A stretch of 64,000 nt of DNA from Lujinxingia vulgaris (lineage in GTDB: Bacteria > Myxococcota_A > Bradymonadia > Bradymonadales > Bradymonadaceae): contig NZ_VOSM01000007.1 in the NCBI RefSeq assembly GCF_007997015.1, positions 228,747 to 292,746 on the forward strand. Direction: 5' to 3'. Both the position numbers and the translations under genes were made by a program. Below, in pieces: positions 38,171-47,109 of this stretch (the first letter of the stretch is position 1; each line of letters opens with the position of its first letter). The notes under the pieces were generated by a model, which was not told the origin of the DNA, did no database searches, and worked only from the letters and a program-made list of their open reading frames with translations.

Positions 38171-38191
38171 GGTCGGGGAGGGGGCCCCGCC

Positions 38192-39034
38192 TCAGCGGCA
38201 GCTGGCCGGGGTGGGCTGGCCGGGTGAGCCAAAGAGCGGGCCTTCGGAGAGGAGCTCGCGGTGGTAGCACCAGGCGGTGGGCTCGCGCCCGGATTGCTGG
38301 CCGGGCCGAAGGCCGAAGGCGACGTTCTCGCGCAGCTCGCGGCCGGTGCCTGTCTCGCCATTGGGGTCCACCAGCGCGCCTTCGCGCCAGGCGACCTCGT
38401 CGTGGATCACAAAGCCGAACTCGCCCTCAAGCTGGATCAGACGCATCGAGCGCGAGAAGTTGGACAGGCCCACCGGGCGGCCCCATCGGCCGTATTCGTA
38501 AGAGGCGGTCGGGTCGAGGACCTGGTCGAGGACGTAATGATCGCTGGCGCGGCGGTAAAAGAGAAAATGCTCGCCAGGGCCGATGGGCTCCAGGGCCTCG
38601 ACCACCGCGCGCTCCTTGGGGGAGTCGAGCAGGCGGTCGATCTCGATACGCTCGTTGGTCTCGAGGATCTCGATGACGACGCCGCGCGGGTCGATGGGAG
38701 CGTCGCCCACATTCACGATCTCGACGTACTCGCCAAGCTCCTGGGATTCGCCGGGGGGAGGTTCCACGCGGATCATCAGCTCGGAGAAGGCCAGCGCGGG
38801 TTGTCCGGCGGGAGCATCGGGAGTGTCGTCGACGTCGGTGTCTTCAGCCGAAGCGTCGGCGCTGGCATCGACGGGGAGGTCGGTGTCGGGCCCCAGCGCC
38901 CTGTAGGGGTAGTCTTCCAGGTCGATGGCCAGGTTGCACCCGGTGCTCACGATGATGCTCAACGCCAGCAGCGCCCTCCACACCATCGGGTGCGGCGCAG
39001 GCGGCAAACGTGTCGAGCGATCGGGCTGGCGCAT
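38192..39034 (-). CDS. Lipoprotein with a lamin-tail-like domain
   Basis: About 280 residues. The N-terminus has basic residues, a hydrophobic run and a lipobox (IVSTGC). After an acidic Ala/Asp-rich linker, the LAFSELMIRVEPPPGES and EYVEIVNVGDAPIDPRGVVIE pattern is that of lamin-tail (LTD) beta-sandwich domains, which occur in many secreted bacterial proteins and nucleases. No nuclease domain is visible. A start at 38986 is possible but less basic. It converges with the allosteric-domain gene across a 21-base gap. Confidence 0.75.
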   Translation of the reverse strand: MRQPDRSTRLPPAPHPMVWRALLALSIIVSTGCNLAIDLEDYPYRALGPDTDLPVDASADASAEDTDVDDTPDAPAGQPALAFSELMIRVEPPPGESQELGEYVEIVNVGDAPIDPRGVVIEILETNERIEIDRLLDSPKERAVVEALEPIGPGEHFLFYRRASDHYVLDQVLDPTASYEYGRWGRPVGLSNFSRSMRLIQLEGEFGFVIHDEVAWREGALVDPNGETGTGRELRENVAFGLRPGQQSGREPTAWCYHRELLSEGPLFGSPGQPTPASCR

Positions 39035-39643
39035 GGCGGACTGACTGAACGAAGGGGCCTCGAAAGGCGCAGTGGGGAGCCCGTGACGCGATCGGGTTCA
39101 GGGCGTGGGTCTGGAGGGTGGCATCAGCGGTGGTACGAACTTTGCCGAGAGTTGTCAGCCTAATTCAGATGCGCTAGAGTGTCGAGGAGAGCCGGCGCGC
39201 CCGAGGCACGTGCGCCGCTTTCCCCCGAAACCAACAGGGCATCGAGCATGACCGGCGAGCGCGCTCCGCAGCATGGGGTCGCGCCCATCATTGCGGGCGT
39301 TTTTGGCCGGAATGGCGTGGTGAGTCGGCATCGGTGAGTAGATTGATGACCAGGGAGCGAACGCCTCCATGGTCGATAAGGAGAGCGCGCTCCGATCGTC
39401 CGGCATCTGTGTAGGGCGTCGACGCGAGTGCCGGCCCCCCGAGGGTCCGCGGCACATAAGAGATCCGGGGAGGTCGGCCACGCCGCTTGTATCAGCGCGG
39501 CGCGGGCCAGCCCGCCGGCGAGCAGGTTTTAAACGAGCGACATACCGCCAGATCGATGCGTCCGGGACGCGCTGCCACAGGCAGCGTTGAGGTCCCCAGC
39601 AGCCGATCGTAAGTGACCTTTCAGGCTCAGCACCGAGGAGAGG
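39035..39643. other. 600-base stretch without a recognisable gene
   Basis: Open frames on either strand (for example 39155-39481 minus and 39369-39590 plus) lack a ribosome site and have a random-looking composition. I find no tRNA, tmRNA or SRP-RNA signature. It probably contains the promoters of both flanking genes, and a structured RNA is possible. Confidence 0.4.
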
Positions 39644-40399
39644 ATGAGCGAAGAGGCCAACCAGAGCGCCCAGGACAACAACCCCGAAGGTGGTGGCAGC
39701 AGCAAGCGCCGCCGTCGTCGTCGCCGTCGGCGCTCGCGCAGCAGCAAAGGCACCAATCAGAACGCCCAGAACAACGCCAAGAGCGAGTCGGGTGAGTCTG
39801 AGGGTGGCTCCAAGCCCTCCGGCGGCAAGAAGAAGAGCCGCGGCCGGGGTAAGAGCAAGAACCGTCGCCAGAGCTCACGGCGCTCCCGCGGAAGCTCGCG
39901 GCGCAAGAGCCGCAACCGCAGCTCTGGCAAGCGGCGCCAGCGACGCAAGACGCCGGTGCGCAAGCTCAAGACCCCCGAGAGCAAGTTGGGCGGACGCGAG
40001 CCGGTGGTCGATCTTTCGGCCGCTCAGGAGTCGCGCCGCGGTCCGGTGGAGCTGACCCCCTTTGAGGTCTTCTGCGCTTACCACTGCGGGATCACCGAGA
40101 ATAACAACTTCCGTCAGCAGTCTCTGCGTGAGGTGGCCGGTCGCTTCAACATGCAGACCCACGAGCTGGAGAAGGCGATGCGGGAGTTCGGCCTGGACAA
40201 AGAGACGGTCAAGAGCTCCAGCTTTGACATCTCGCTTTGCCAGCTCGATATGAAGGTGGCCCCCGAGGGGATCGACAAGCGGGAGCTGGCCCGGGTGCTC
40301 TTTGACGAGTTTCTCGACGAGACGCCGCGTGCCCGTGAGCGCGTGGAGGCCTTTGAGGCATCGACGCAGACGCAGGCCGATGAGGCCAGCGGCGAGTGA
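39644..40399 (+). CDS. Arg/Ser-rich basic protein with a conserved C-terminal helical domain
   Basis: A 251-residue protein with GAGGAG just before the ATG. Residues of about 20-115 are almost all Arg, Lys, Ser and Gly, including a run of nine Arg and RRSRGSS-type repeats, typical of RNA- or DNA-binding tails. Residues of about 135-240 are ordinary sequence and predicted helical (PFEVFCAYHCGITENNNFR, SLREVAGRFNMQTHELEKA, KRELARVLFDEFLDETPRARER). The C-terminal part resembles no domain I know. A role in compacting or organising nucleic acid is plausible. It is followed by a response-regulator receiver. Confidence 0.72.
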   Translation: MSEEANQSAQDNNPEGGGSSKRRRRRRRRRSRSSKGTNQNAQNNAKSESGESEGGSKPSGGKKKSRGRGKSKNRRQSSRRSRGSSRRKSRNRSSGKRRQRRKTPVRKLKTPESKLGGREPVVDLSAAQESRRGPVELTPFEVFCAYHCGITENNNFRQQSLREVAGRFNMQTHELEKAMREFGLDKETVKSSSFDISLCQLDMKVAPEGIDKRELARVLFDEFLDETPRARERVEAFEASTQTQADEASGE

Positions 40400-40498
40400 T
40401 CGAGGGCCGGTGTTTTCGGTGGCAGCGCGGGGCGATGTGTGTAGGATTGCCCCTGCCCCCTGATAGCCCCATCGAGATCACGATTCCGAGGTATATGC

Positions 40499-40972
40499 AT
40501 GGACCCCAACGAGAAGAGCGCTGCTGATTCGATCGACGCGATCGCCGACGAGGACCTCCCTTTCGGCGCGCCGACCACCCGCGAGCGCCCGCTGATTCTC
40601 CTGGCCGATGACGACAGTGAACTGCGTGGCATGCTCAAGGCGCACTTCACCCGTCGCGACTGCGATCTTCTGGAGAGCGTCGACGGCGCGGATGCGCTGG
40701 AGAAGATCATTGAGCATCGCCCCAACCTGGTGGTGCTCGACGTGATGATGCCCGAGCTCACCGGTTGGGAGGTGTGCAAATATGTGCGTCAGCACGATAT
40801 TTACGAGCACACCGCGATCATCATGCTCACCGGCATCGGTCCGACCAACAACGAGCTGACCAGCCCGCTTTTTGGTGCGGACGACTACATCGACAAGCCT
40901 TTTGACTTTGAGGAGCTCAAGGTCAAGGTCGCGAAGGTGCTTGAGCAGCGGCAGTCGCCGCCCCTTCGCTGA
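40499..40972 (+). CDS. Stand-alone response-regulator receiver protein
   Basis: 157 residues. A 30-residue acidic N-terminal tail leads into a CheY-like receiver (residues about 30-148) with acidic pocket DDD, phospho-acceptor Asp 81 in VVLDVMMPELTGW, the switch Thr in IIMLTG, and the Lys of DKPFDFEEL. There is no output domain, so it should act through a partner protein. No histidine kinase is directly adjacent; the nearest is 3 kb away on the same strand. GAGG lies nine bases before the ATG. A strong terminator follows. Confidence 0.9.
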   Translation: MDPNEKSAADSIDAIADEDLPFGAPTTRERPLILLADDDSELRGMLKAHFTRRDCDLLESVDGADALEKIIEHRPNLVVLDVMMPELTGWEVCKYVRQHDIYEHTAIIMLTGIGPTNNELTSPLFGADDYIDKPFDFEELKVKVAKVLEQRQSPPLR

Positions 40973-41001
40973 ATCGGGCAAAGCTCGAAACATCGATACG
41001 C

Positions 41002-41039
41002 AAAAAAGCCCCGGTGAGGCGACTCGCCGGGGCTTTTTT
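41002..41039. terminator. Bidirectional terminator with a GCGA loop
   Basis: A long stem (41002-41018 with 41023-41039) closes a GNRA tetraloop (GCGA, 41019-41022). It has A6 before and T6 after, and serves both the receiver gene and the convergent FHA gene. Confidence 0.93.
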
Positions 41040-41084
41040 GCGTGTGCGGAGGGTGAGAATCGGGGGAGCTGCCGGGCGAGGTGT

Positions 41085-43910
41085 TCAGGGAAGTTCGTCG
41101 AGCATCAACCGGGCGCGGCGGTGGTTGTCGCTGGAGGGGGGCACCATCGTGAGGATGGTGCGGCAGAGCTCGGCCGCCGCCGCGGGGTCGGAGGCGCGCT
41201 GACCGGCCGCCAGGATGTAGAGGCTGTTGGCCTCATCTTCCAGGGCCAGGGCGAGGCGGCGGGTGGTGGGCTCGCTGCGCGAGAGGGCCTGGGCGCGGGT
41301 TAAGAGCGAGTAGGCGCGGGCGTAGCTGTCGGAGGCCAGGGCCGCCAGGCCCTGGCCGGCCAGCGCGTGGGCCATGGCCGTGGAGGTCTTCTGCTCGAAG
41401 TAGCCTCGCCCGCCGGCGATGGACTCGTCGGCTTTGCGGGCGCGTTGAATCAGAGTGAGTGCGCGATCGAAGTCGCCCGAGTCCAGCGCCTGCTGGCCCT
41501 GTTGCAAGCTCTGGCGGAAGGTGCGCACGTCGGCGGCGGTTCGCCCGGCGCGCTCGCCAATCGCCCCGCCTGAGGCCTGTTGAATCGACTCGAAGTGGGC
41601 GATGGCCCCGTCGAAGTTCTCGTCGCGGTAGAGGTTGAAGCCTTCGGTGAAGTTGATAGAACCCCCGGAAGATCCCGATGATGCTCGCGATCCGGAGGAT
41701 GACGAAGGCGCGCCAGCGGACCCAAGATCGGCAAAGGGGTTGTCGAGTTCGGGCTTTTCGCGCTCGGTGGAGGGGCGGGCCGAGGGGCGCCGGGTGCTGC
41801 TGGCGACCTCGCGCTGACGTGCTTCCTCGGCCTGACGTTCCTCAAGCTGGCGGGCCTCTACCGCTTCGAGGTCGGCGAGGAGTCGCTGTCCACCTTCATG
41901 TTGCGGGGAGATGCTGAGAAGATCGTCGATGACCTCGCGGCTGGCCGCCCAATCCTCGGCCTCAAACGCGCGCTGGGCGCGCTCAAAGATCCCGTGGACC
42001 TCGCCCTGGCGAGCCAGGCGAATCAGAGACTGCGCTTCGCTGTGGTAGACGCTCTCGCGGGAGATGGCGCCGAGCTCAGAGAGCAGCGCCTTGTCGATGG
42101 CATCGACCCGGGCGCGGGCTCGCTCGACGGTGGCGCGAGCGCGACGTTCGGTGGCGATGCGCGCAAGCTGTGCGTCAACTTCTCCGAACTCCGAATCTGC
42201 GGCGGCGGCCTGTTTGAAAAGATCTTCGGCGCGCTCCCACTCGCGGCTCTTGATGGCTTCGACGCCTTCGAGATAGAGGGCGCGGGCGTCGCTGTCGTGG
42301 ACGGCGGTGGCAGTCGCGGGCGCGCCTTTCGCCTCGTCTGGCGAGAGCGCCAGGTGCACGATAAGCCCGATGAGCGGAAGGCAGAGCAGGGCGGCGCCGA
42401 TGGTCACGCCCATCAAGATGCGATCGAGGCGGCGCGGCGAAGCCGGGGAGGGCACCGCGCCCAGCTGGCCCTGCTTGAGCGCGGTGGCCGTCTGGGTGGA
42501 GGCCGCCGGGATCAGGCGCCGCTGACGACTCTCGGTGGGGCGATCGCCGGGGATCACAAACTGAAAGGTGGTCTGCCCGGCCTCAATGCGGTCGCCGTGA
42601 AAGAGGTCGGCCTCGCGGATCTTCGCGCCGTTGAGGGCGGTGCCGTTGATCGACATCAGATCGCGCACCATTAAGCTGTCATCGTGCTGCTGAATGATCT
42701 CGAAGTGCTTGCGGCTCATCGAGAGGTCCGGGACCACAATCGAGTTGTCGGTGCCGCGGCCGACGGTGCTGCGGATGCGGTTGACCAGAAACTCCTGACC
42801 GACGGTGGGGCCGCTCAGCGTGGAGATGCGCGGGCAGACCGGGTCGGCCTCAAAGGGGCTGGAGAAGACCTCGGTGGCCTGGGCGGCGAAGTCATCGGAG
42901 GCGGGCGCCGGCGACTTCGCGGCGACATCGGTACCGGCCCGCGAGCGATCGCCGCGGGCGAGCTCTTCGACAGACGATATCTGGGTCGCCTCAAAGGCGC
43001 CGGAGTCGGCTGCGGCAACAAGCTCCATCGAGACGCTGCTGCGGTCGACGGGGGGCGGAGCCTCACTGGCGGTGTCGAAGACACTGCGGGCGATCTCGGT
43101 GCGCTCGGGCTGAAGATCGTCTCGGGTATGCTCGCCAAGCCCGGGGGCGATCTCGGTGCGCTCCGCGAGCAGGTCCTCGGGGGCCGCATCCATCAGCCCG
43201 GGGGCGATCTCGGTGCGCTCCGCGAGGAGGTCGTCGTCGGGGGGAGCGTCGCTGAGGCCGGGGGCGATCTCGGTGGCTTCCCCTACGAAGGCTTCCTCCA
43301 CGGTGAGATCGTCGGGAGCTTCCGGGGGGGTGGGCTCGGCCAGCGAAGAGGCGTGCGTGGCTGCGGGCTTTGAGACCTCGTCGAGGTTCGGGGCGGAGGT
43401 CTGGATGTCGGCGCTGTCGGAGGCATCCGCCGGAGAGATGCCGATGGGCCCGATGGCGTGGCTGAGCATGGTGGCGCGGGGGGCCGAGGCGCGCGCTTCC
43501 GCGTTGGCATCTGTGGCGATTCCGCCCGCGTTGAGCGCGTTGCCATCGTCGCCCTCATCGAGATCTTCGGGAAGCATCTCGATGGTCGTCGGGGCGTCGT
43601 CCTCGGCGATGGCGTCGGCGCGGGCTTCAAGACTGCCTTGATCGATCGATGCAGGATCTTTTTCGGCACTGACGTCGGCTGAGGCGCCCGGCGCGCTGAG
43701 TTTTTTCAGGCGCTCCGAGAGCGAAAGTCCGGCGCCGGATGCGGTGCGCAAGGCACCCAGGCCCTGGATGGTCTTTCGGGGGGCGGGCACCACCGGGCTC
43801 GATGAGGGAGCGTCCTCCGGTGAGGGAGCCGATGAGGCGCCCTCGGCGGAGATACCTTTGTCCTCGGGTGGCTGCTCGCCAGCCGAAGGCTTGTTCTCCG
43901 CGTCACTCAT
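41085..43910 (-). CDS. FHA-domain membrane protein with tetratrico/coiled C-terminus
   Basis: A 941-residue protein. The first 350 residues are low-complexity and acidic, with a repeated ERTEIAPGL motif (several copies at about 215-270) rich in Thr-Glu-Ile. A forkhead-associated domain follows (about 355-450; VGRGTDNSIVVPDLSMSRKHF, then INGTALNGAKIREADL), which binds phosphothreonine. One membrane span lies at about 490-515 (MGVTIGAALLCLPLIGLIV). The outside part (about 540-940) is helical with TPR-like segments. The Thr-rich repeats might be targets of Ser/Thr kinases read by the protein's own FHA domain. It diverges from the histidine kinase gene. Confidence 0.85.
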   Translation of the reverse strand: MSDAENKPSAGEQPPEDKGISAEGASSAPSPEDAPSSSPVVPAPRKTIQGLGALRTASGAGLSLSERLKKLSAPGASADVSAEKDPASIDQGSLEARADAIAEDDAPTTIEMLPEDLDEGDDGNALNAGGIATDANAEARASAPRATMLSHAIGPIGISPADASDSADIQTSAPNLDEVSKPAATHASSLAEPTPPEAPDDLTVEEAFVGEATEIAPGLSDAPPDDDLLAERTEIAPGLMDAAPEDLLAERTEIAPGLGEHTRDDLQPERTEIARSVFDTASEAPPPVDRSSVSMELVAAADSGAFEATQISSVEELARGDRSRAGTDVAAKSPAPASDDFAAQATEVFSSPFEADPVCPRISTLSGPTVGQEFLVNRIRSTVGRGTDNSIVVPDLSMSRKHFEIIQQHDDSLMVRDLMSINGTALNGAKIREADLFHGDRIEAGQTTFQFVIPGDRPTESRQRRLIPAASTQTATALKQGQLGAVPSPASPRRLDRILMGVTIGAALLCLPLIGLIVHLALSPDEAKGAPATATAVHDSDARALYLEGVEAIKSREWERAEDLFKQAAAADSEFGEVDAQLARIATERRARATVERARARVDAIDKALLSELGAISRESVYHSEAQSLIRLARQGEVHGIFERAQRAFEAEDWAASREVIDDLLSISPQHEGGQRLLADLEAVEARQLEERQAEEARQREVASSTRRPSARPSTEREKPELDNPFADLGSAGAPSSSSGSRASSGSSGGSINFTEGFNLYRDENFDGAIAHFESIQQASGGAIGERAGRTAADVRTFRQSLQQGQQALDSGDFDRALTLIQRARKADESIAGGRGYFEQKTSTAMAHALAGQGLAALASDSYARAYSLLTRAQALSRSEPTTRRLALALEDEANSLYILAAGQRASDPAAAAELCRTILTMVPPSSDNHRRARLMLDELP

Positions 43911-44026
43911 GGGTCCTCAGGTCGTGCTGGCGTTTGATCTTCGGGGCGTGGCGAGGATAGCGTTGGCGCAAGAAAGGTGTCAATCAGGCGGTCTTCGGAC
44001 CCGGCCCCCCATCGCGAGTAAAACCC

Positions 44027-45523
44027 GTGAGAGTTCGAGCTTCGTTGCGCGCCCAGATGATCGCGGCGTTTGTGGTGCCCACGACGTTGATCATTGTGGC
44101 GATGATCGGGCTGGCCTGGGCCAGCGCTCAGCGAGGTCTGGAGGAGGAGGTGGGCCGGCGGCTCATCGCGATCGGCGGCGCGCTGAGCGCGGAGCTCAGT
44201 GAGGGCATTGATGCGGCGCAGCTCGGCCGCATGGACGCCTCGATGGAGCGGGTGCGCGCGCGCCTGAGCGAGCGGCTGGAGGCGACGCGTCAGGCCACCG
44301 ACGCGCGCCGGGTGATGATCGTCGATTCGGAGCTTAAGAGCCTGGTCGACACGGATGTGGCGGTTAGTTTTGGGCAGCCTGTCTTCTCGCTGGAGGCTGA
44401 TCGGATGGAGATCGCGCGCAGTTTTGAGGATGGCGAGGCGCGCACCAGTCCGATGTTTCGCACCGACGACGGTCAGCGTCACAAAAAAGCCTTTGTGCCG
44501 GTGTGGCTCGATGATGAGCCGGTGGCAATGATTGTGGTCATCGCCAGCGCCACCCATTTCGAACTTCTGGGAGACTTCGGCGGCGCGCTGGTGGCGCTGG
44601 GCGGGGTGGGTGTGGCGGTGGTGGGCGTGGTGGCGGTGCTCTTTGCGGCGGCGCTGCTTCGTCCGGTGCGCCGGCTTGTCAGCGGGGTGGAGCGCGTGGC
44701 GCAGGGCGAGTTGAGTCGCCCCCTGGTCAGCGCAGATCAGCCGGCGGCGGGGCCGGAGGAGATCGCGTTTTTGATGGGGGCGTTTGAGGAGATGCGTCAG
44801 TCGGTCGTCGCCCGCGACGCGCGCATGCAGATGATGCTCGCCGGCATCGCCCACGAGGTGCGAAATCCGCTGGGAGGCATGAAGTTGTTCTGCGGGCTAC
44901 TGCACGAAGAGCTGCGCGATGCCGGTGAGGATGAACAGGTGGTGATGGTCGAGAAGATCGCACGGGAGCTCAACTATCTGGAGCGGGTGGTCACCGATTT
45001 TCTGGCCTACGCGCGCCCTACCGAGCTTGTGCCCGAGCGTTTTGAGGCGGCCGGGGTGCTCGCTGCGATCGAAGATCTTTTGCGCGGGGAGATGGCCGAG
45101 GTGGGGTGCGTGCTCAAGGTCGAGGGGGCGCAGGAGGTGGTCTGGACCGGGGACGTGAGCAGGTTGCGTCGGGCGATTCTCAACGTGGTGCGTAACGCGT
45201 ATCAGGCCAGCCCCCCCGGGGAGTGCGTGCGGGTTGTGGTGGGTGACGAGGGGGGAGTGTGCCGCGTGGAGGTGATGGATCGGGGGGCTGGAATCGCGCC
45301 GGAGAAGTTGGCAGAACTGAGCACGCCCTTCTTCACAACGCGTGAGAAGGGCAGCGGTCTGGGACTGGCGCTCACCCGCCAGATCCTGGAGGAGCATGGC
45401 GGCAGCCTGCACATCGCGAGCGAGCCGGGGCAGGGCACCTGTGTGGTGTTGAGCTGGCCTTTTGACGGGTCGCTGCCCGAGGTGCCGAAAGCGCAGGCCG
45501 TGCCCGAGGGGTGGTTGGGATAA
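44027..45523 (+). CDS. Membrane sensor histidine kinase (NtrB type)
   Basis: 498 residues from GTG 44027. It has a membrane span at residues about 11-31, an extracytoplasmic sensor region, a second span (about 185-210; LVALGGVGVAVVGVVAVLF), a HAMP linker, a HisKA helix pair with phospho-accepting His 276 in AGIAHEVRNPLGG, and an ATPase domain with NVVRNAYQA (N box), DRGAGIAPE (G1), GSGLGLALTRQI (G2) and a final GTCVVLSWP strand. The next gene, 45 bases later, is its likely NtrC-type partner. The signal is unknown. Confidence 0.93.
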   Translation: MRVRASLRAQMIAAFVVPTTLIIVAMIGLAWASAQRGLEEEVGRRLIAIGGALSAELSEGIDAAQLGRMDASMERVRARLSERLEATRQATDARRVMIVDSELKSLVDTDVAVSFGQPVFSLEADRMEIARSFEDGEARTSPMFRTDDGQRHKKAFVPVWLDDEPVAMIVVIASATHFELLGDFGGALVALGGVGVAVVGVVAVLFAAALLRPVRRLVSGVERVAQGELSRPLVSADQPAAGPEEIAFLMGAFEEMRQSVVARDARMQMMLAGIAHEVRNPLGGMKLFCGLLHEELRDAGEDEQVVMVEKIARELNYLERVVTDFLAYARPTELVPERFEAAGVLAAIEDLLRGEMAEVGCVLKVEGAQEVVWTGDVSRLRRAILNVVRNAYQASPPGECVRVVVGDEGGVCRVEVMDRGAGIAPEKLAELSTPFFTTREKGSGLGLALTRQILEEHGGSLHIASEPGQGTCVVLSWPFDGSLPEVPKAQAVPEGWLG

Positions 45524-45567
45524 GTTAAGCAGGTGGTCGACGCCGCAGGGCGTCCGGGAGCATACGT

Positions 45568-46974
45568 ATGGCGAAGGTGTTGGTCGTTGAAGACAATGAG
45601 ACGTTGCGCGAGGGCATCGCGCAGGTGCTTACGCGCATGGGGCACACCGCACTGGCCGCCGAAGGGGGGCGCCAGGGGCTGGAGAGGTTTAAAGAGGCGC
45701 GCCCCGATCTCGTGATCACCGATCTGAAGATGGACGACGTCGACGGAATGCAGGTGCTCGCCAGCATCCGCGAGACGCGCCCGGAGGCGATGGTGATTAT
45801 GATCACGGCCTTCGGCAGCATTGAGACGGCGGTGGAGGCGATGCAGGCCGGGGCGTTCGACTTTTTGCCCAAGCCCTTTCCGCCGGAGCTTTTGCGCGCC
45901 AAGGTCAGCCGCGCGCTGGAGGTGGGCGCGGAGCGGGCCCGGGCGGAGCGTCTGGTCGAGGAGAACGCCATCCTGCGCGAAGATGCCGCCGGCAGCTTCG
46001 ATGAGGCGATCGTGGGTGATTCCCAGGCGATGGCCACCATCCTGGAGCGGGTGCGGCGGGTGGCGGGCAGTGAGAGCACCGTTTACATCCACGGGGAGTC
46101 GGGCACGGGCAAGGAGCTTGTGGCGCGGGCGATTCATAAGGCCAGCTCGCGCGCGGACGGGCCTTTTGTGAAGGTGAACTGCTCGGCGTTGGCCGAGGGG
46201 CTTCTGGAGAGCGAGCTTTTCGGTCATGAGAAGGGCGCGTTCACCGGCGCGCATAAACGTCGCCTCGGACGATTTGAACTCGCCGAAGGGGGGACGATTT
46301 TTCTCGATGAGATTGGCGATATTCAGCCCGCCACCCAGCTCAAGCTGTTGAGGGTGCTGCAGGAGCGGGAGTTTGAGCGGGTGGGTGGCGAGGAGACGTT
46401 GAAGGCCGATGTGCGGGTGGTTACAGCGACGCACCGCGACTTGCGAGAAGAGGTGGCGAAGGGCCGTTTTCGCGAAGATCTCTTCTATCGGCTGCATATT
46501 ATCCCGGTGGAGCTGCCGCCCTTGCGGGATCGGCGCGAAGATGTGCCCGCGCTGGCGCGGCATTTTGTGGAGAAGTTGGCGCAGCGCACCCGCTCCTCGG
46601 CGCGCAGCATCGGGGAGGAGGCCATGGCGTTGCTGACGCGTTACGACTGGCCGGGCAACGTGCGGGAGCTGGAGAACGTGATCGAACACGCGATGGTCTT
46701 TGCGCGCGGCGAGTCGATCGGGGTGGAGGATCTTCCGCCGGCGCTGGGTGGTGGAGCGCAGGTGGTCGAGGGCATGGATTTGAGCGCGGTGGAGGCATCA
46801 AGCCTCCCGGAGGTGCTCGAAGCGTTGGAGCGCTCACTGATTGTGGCGGCGCTGGAGAAGGCCCAGGGGGTCAAAGCCGAGACCGCAAGGCTGCTCGGGA
46901 TCAAGTCCAGCGCGCTCTACTACAAGCTGGAGAAGTACGGGGTGGAGGCACCCGATGAGGAGACCTCAGATTAA
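45568..46974 (+). CDS. NtrC-family sigma-54-dependent response regulator
   Basis: A 468-residue activator that works with sigma-54 RNA polymerase. Domains are a receiver (Asp 52 in VITDLKM; Lys in LPKPF), an AAA+ ATPase (Walker A GESGTGKE, sigma-54 contact loop GAFTGA, Walker B LDEIGD) and a Fis-type helix-turn-helix at the C-terminus ([19 protein letters not shown]). GGGAG precedes the ATG. It pairs with the histidine kinase immediately upstream. Targets should have GG/GC -24/-12 promoters; I did not find a clear one in the window. Confidence 0.95.
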   Translation: MAKVLVVEDNETLREGIAQVLTRMGHTALAAEGGRQGLERFKEARPDLVITDLKMDDVDGMQVLASIRETRPEAMVIMITAFGSIETAVEAMQAGAFDFLPKPFPPELLRAKVSRALEVGAERARAERLVEENAILREDAAGSFDEAIVGDSQAMATILERVRRVAGSESTVYIHGESGTGKELVARAIHKASSRADGPFVKVNCSALAEGLLESELFGHEKGAFTGAHKRRLGRFELAEGGTIFLDEIGDIQPATQLKLLRVLQEREFERVGGEETLKADVRVVTATHRDLREEVAKGRFREDLFYRLHIIPVELPPLRDRREDVPALARHFVEKLAQRTRSSARSIGEEAMALLTRYDWPGNVRELENVIEHAMVFARGESIGVEDLPPALGGGAQVVEGMDLSAVEASSLPEVLEALERSLIVAALEKAQGVKAETARLLGIKSSALYYKLEKYGVEAPDEETSD

Positions 46975-47109
46975 GTAAAGTTAAGCCCGGGGGGCTTACT
47001 TGACCGGTCCGGGGGGCGGTGATTAGTGTGCGGCCAGCCGCCGCCCGGCGGCGAACAGGGTGTGGGTGAGATGTTTCTCAAAAGGTATGCAGAACTCAAA
47101 GGTGACTTT

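Noticed and set aside
39155..39590. Small frames on both strands in the 39 kb gap
   Set aside because: No ribosome sites, biased random composition, and the two overlap each other.
46974..47003. Terminator between the NtrC gene and pckA
   Set aside because: The AAGCCC/GGGCTT stem is short and has no T tract.
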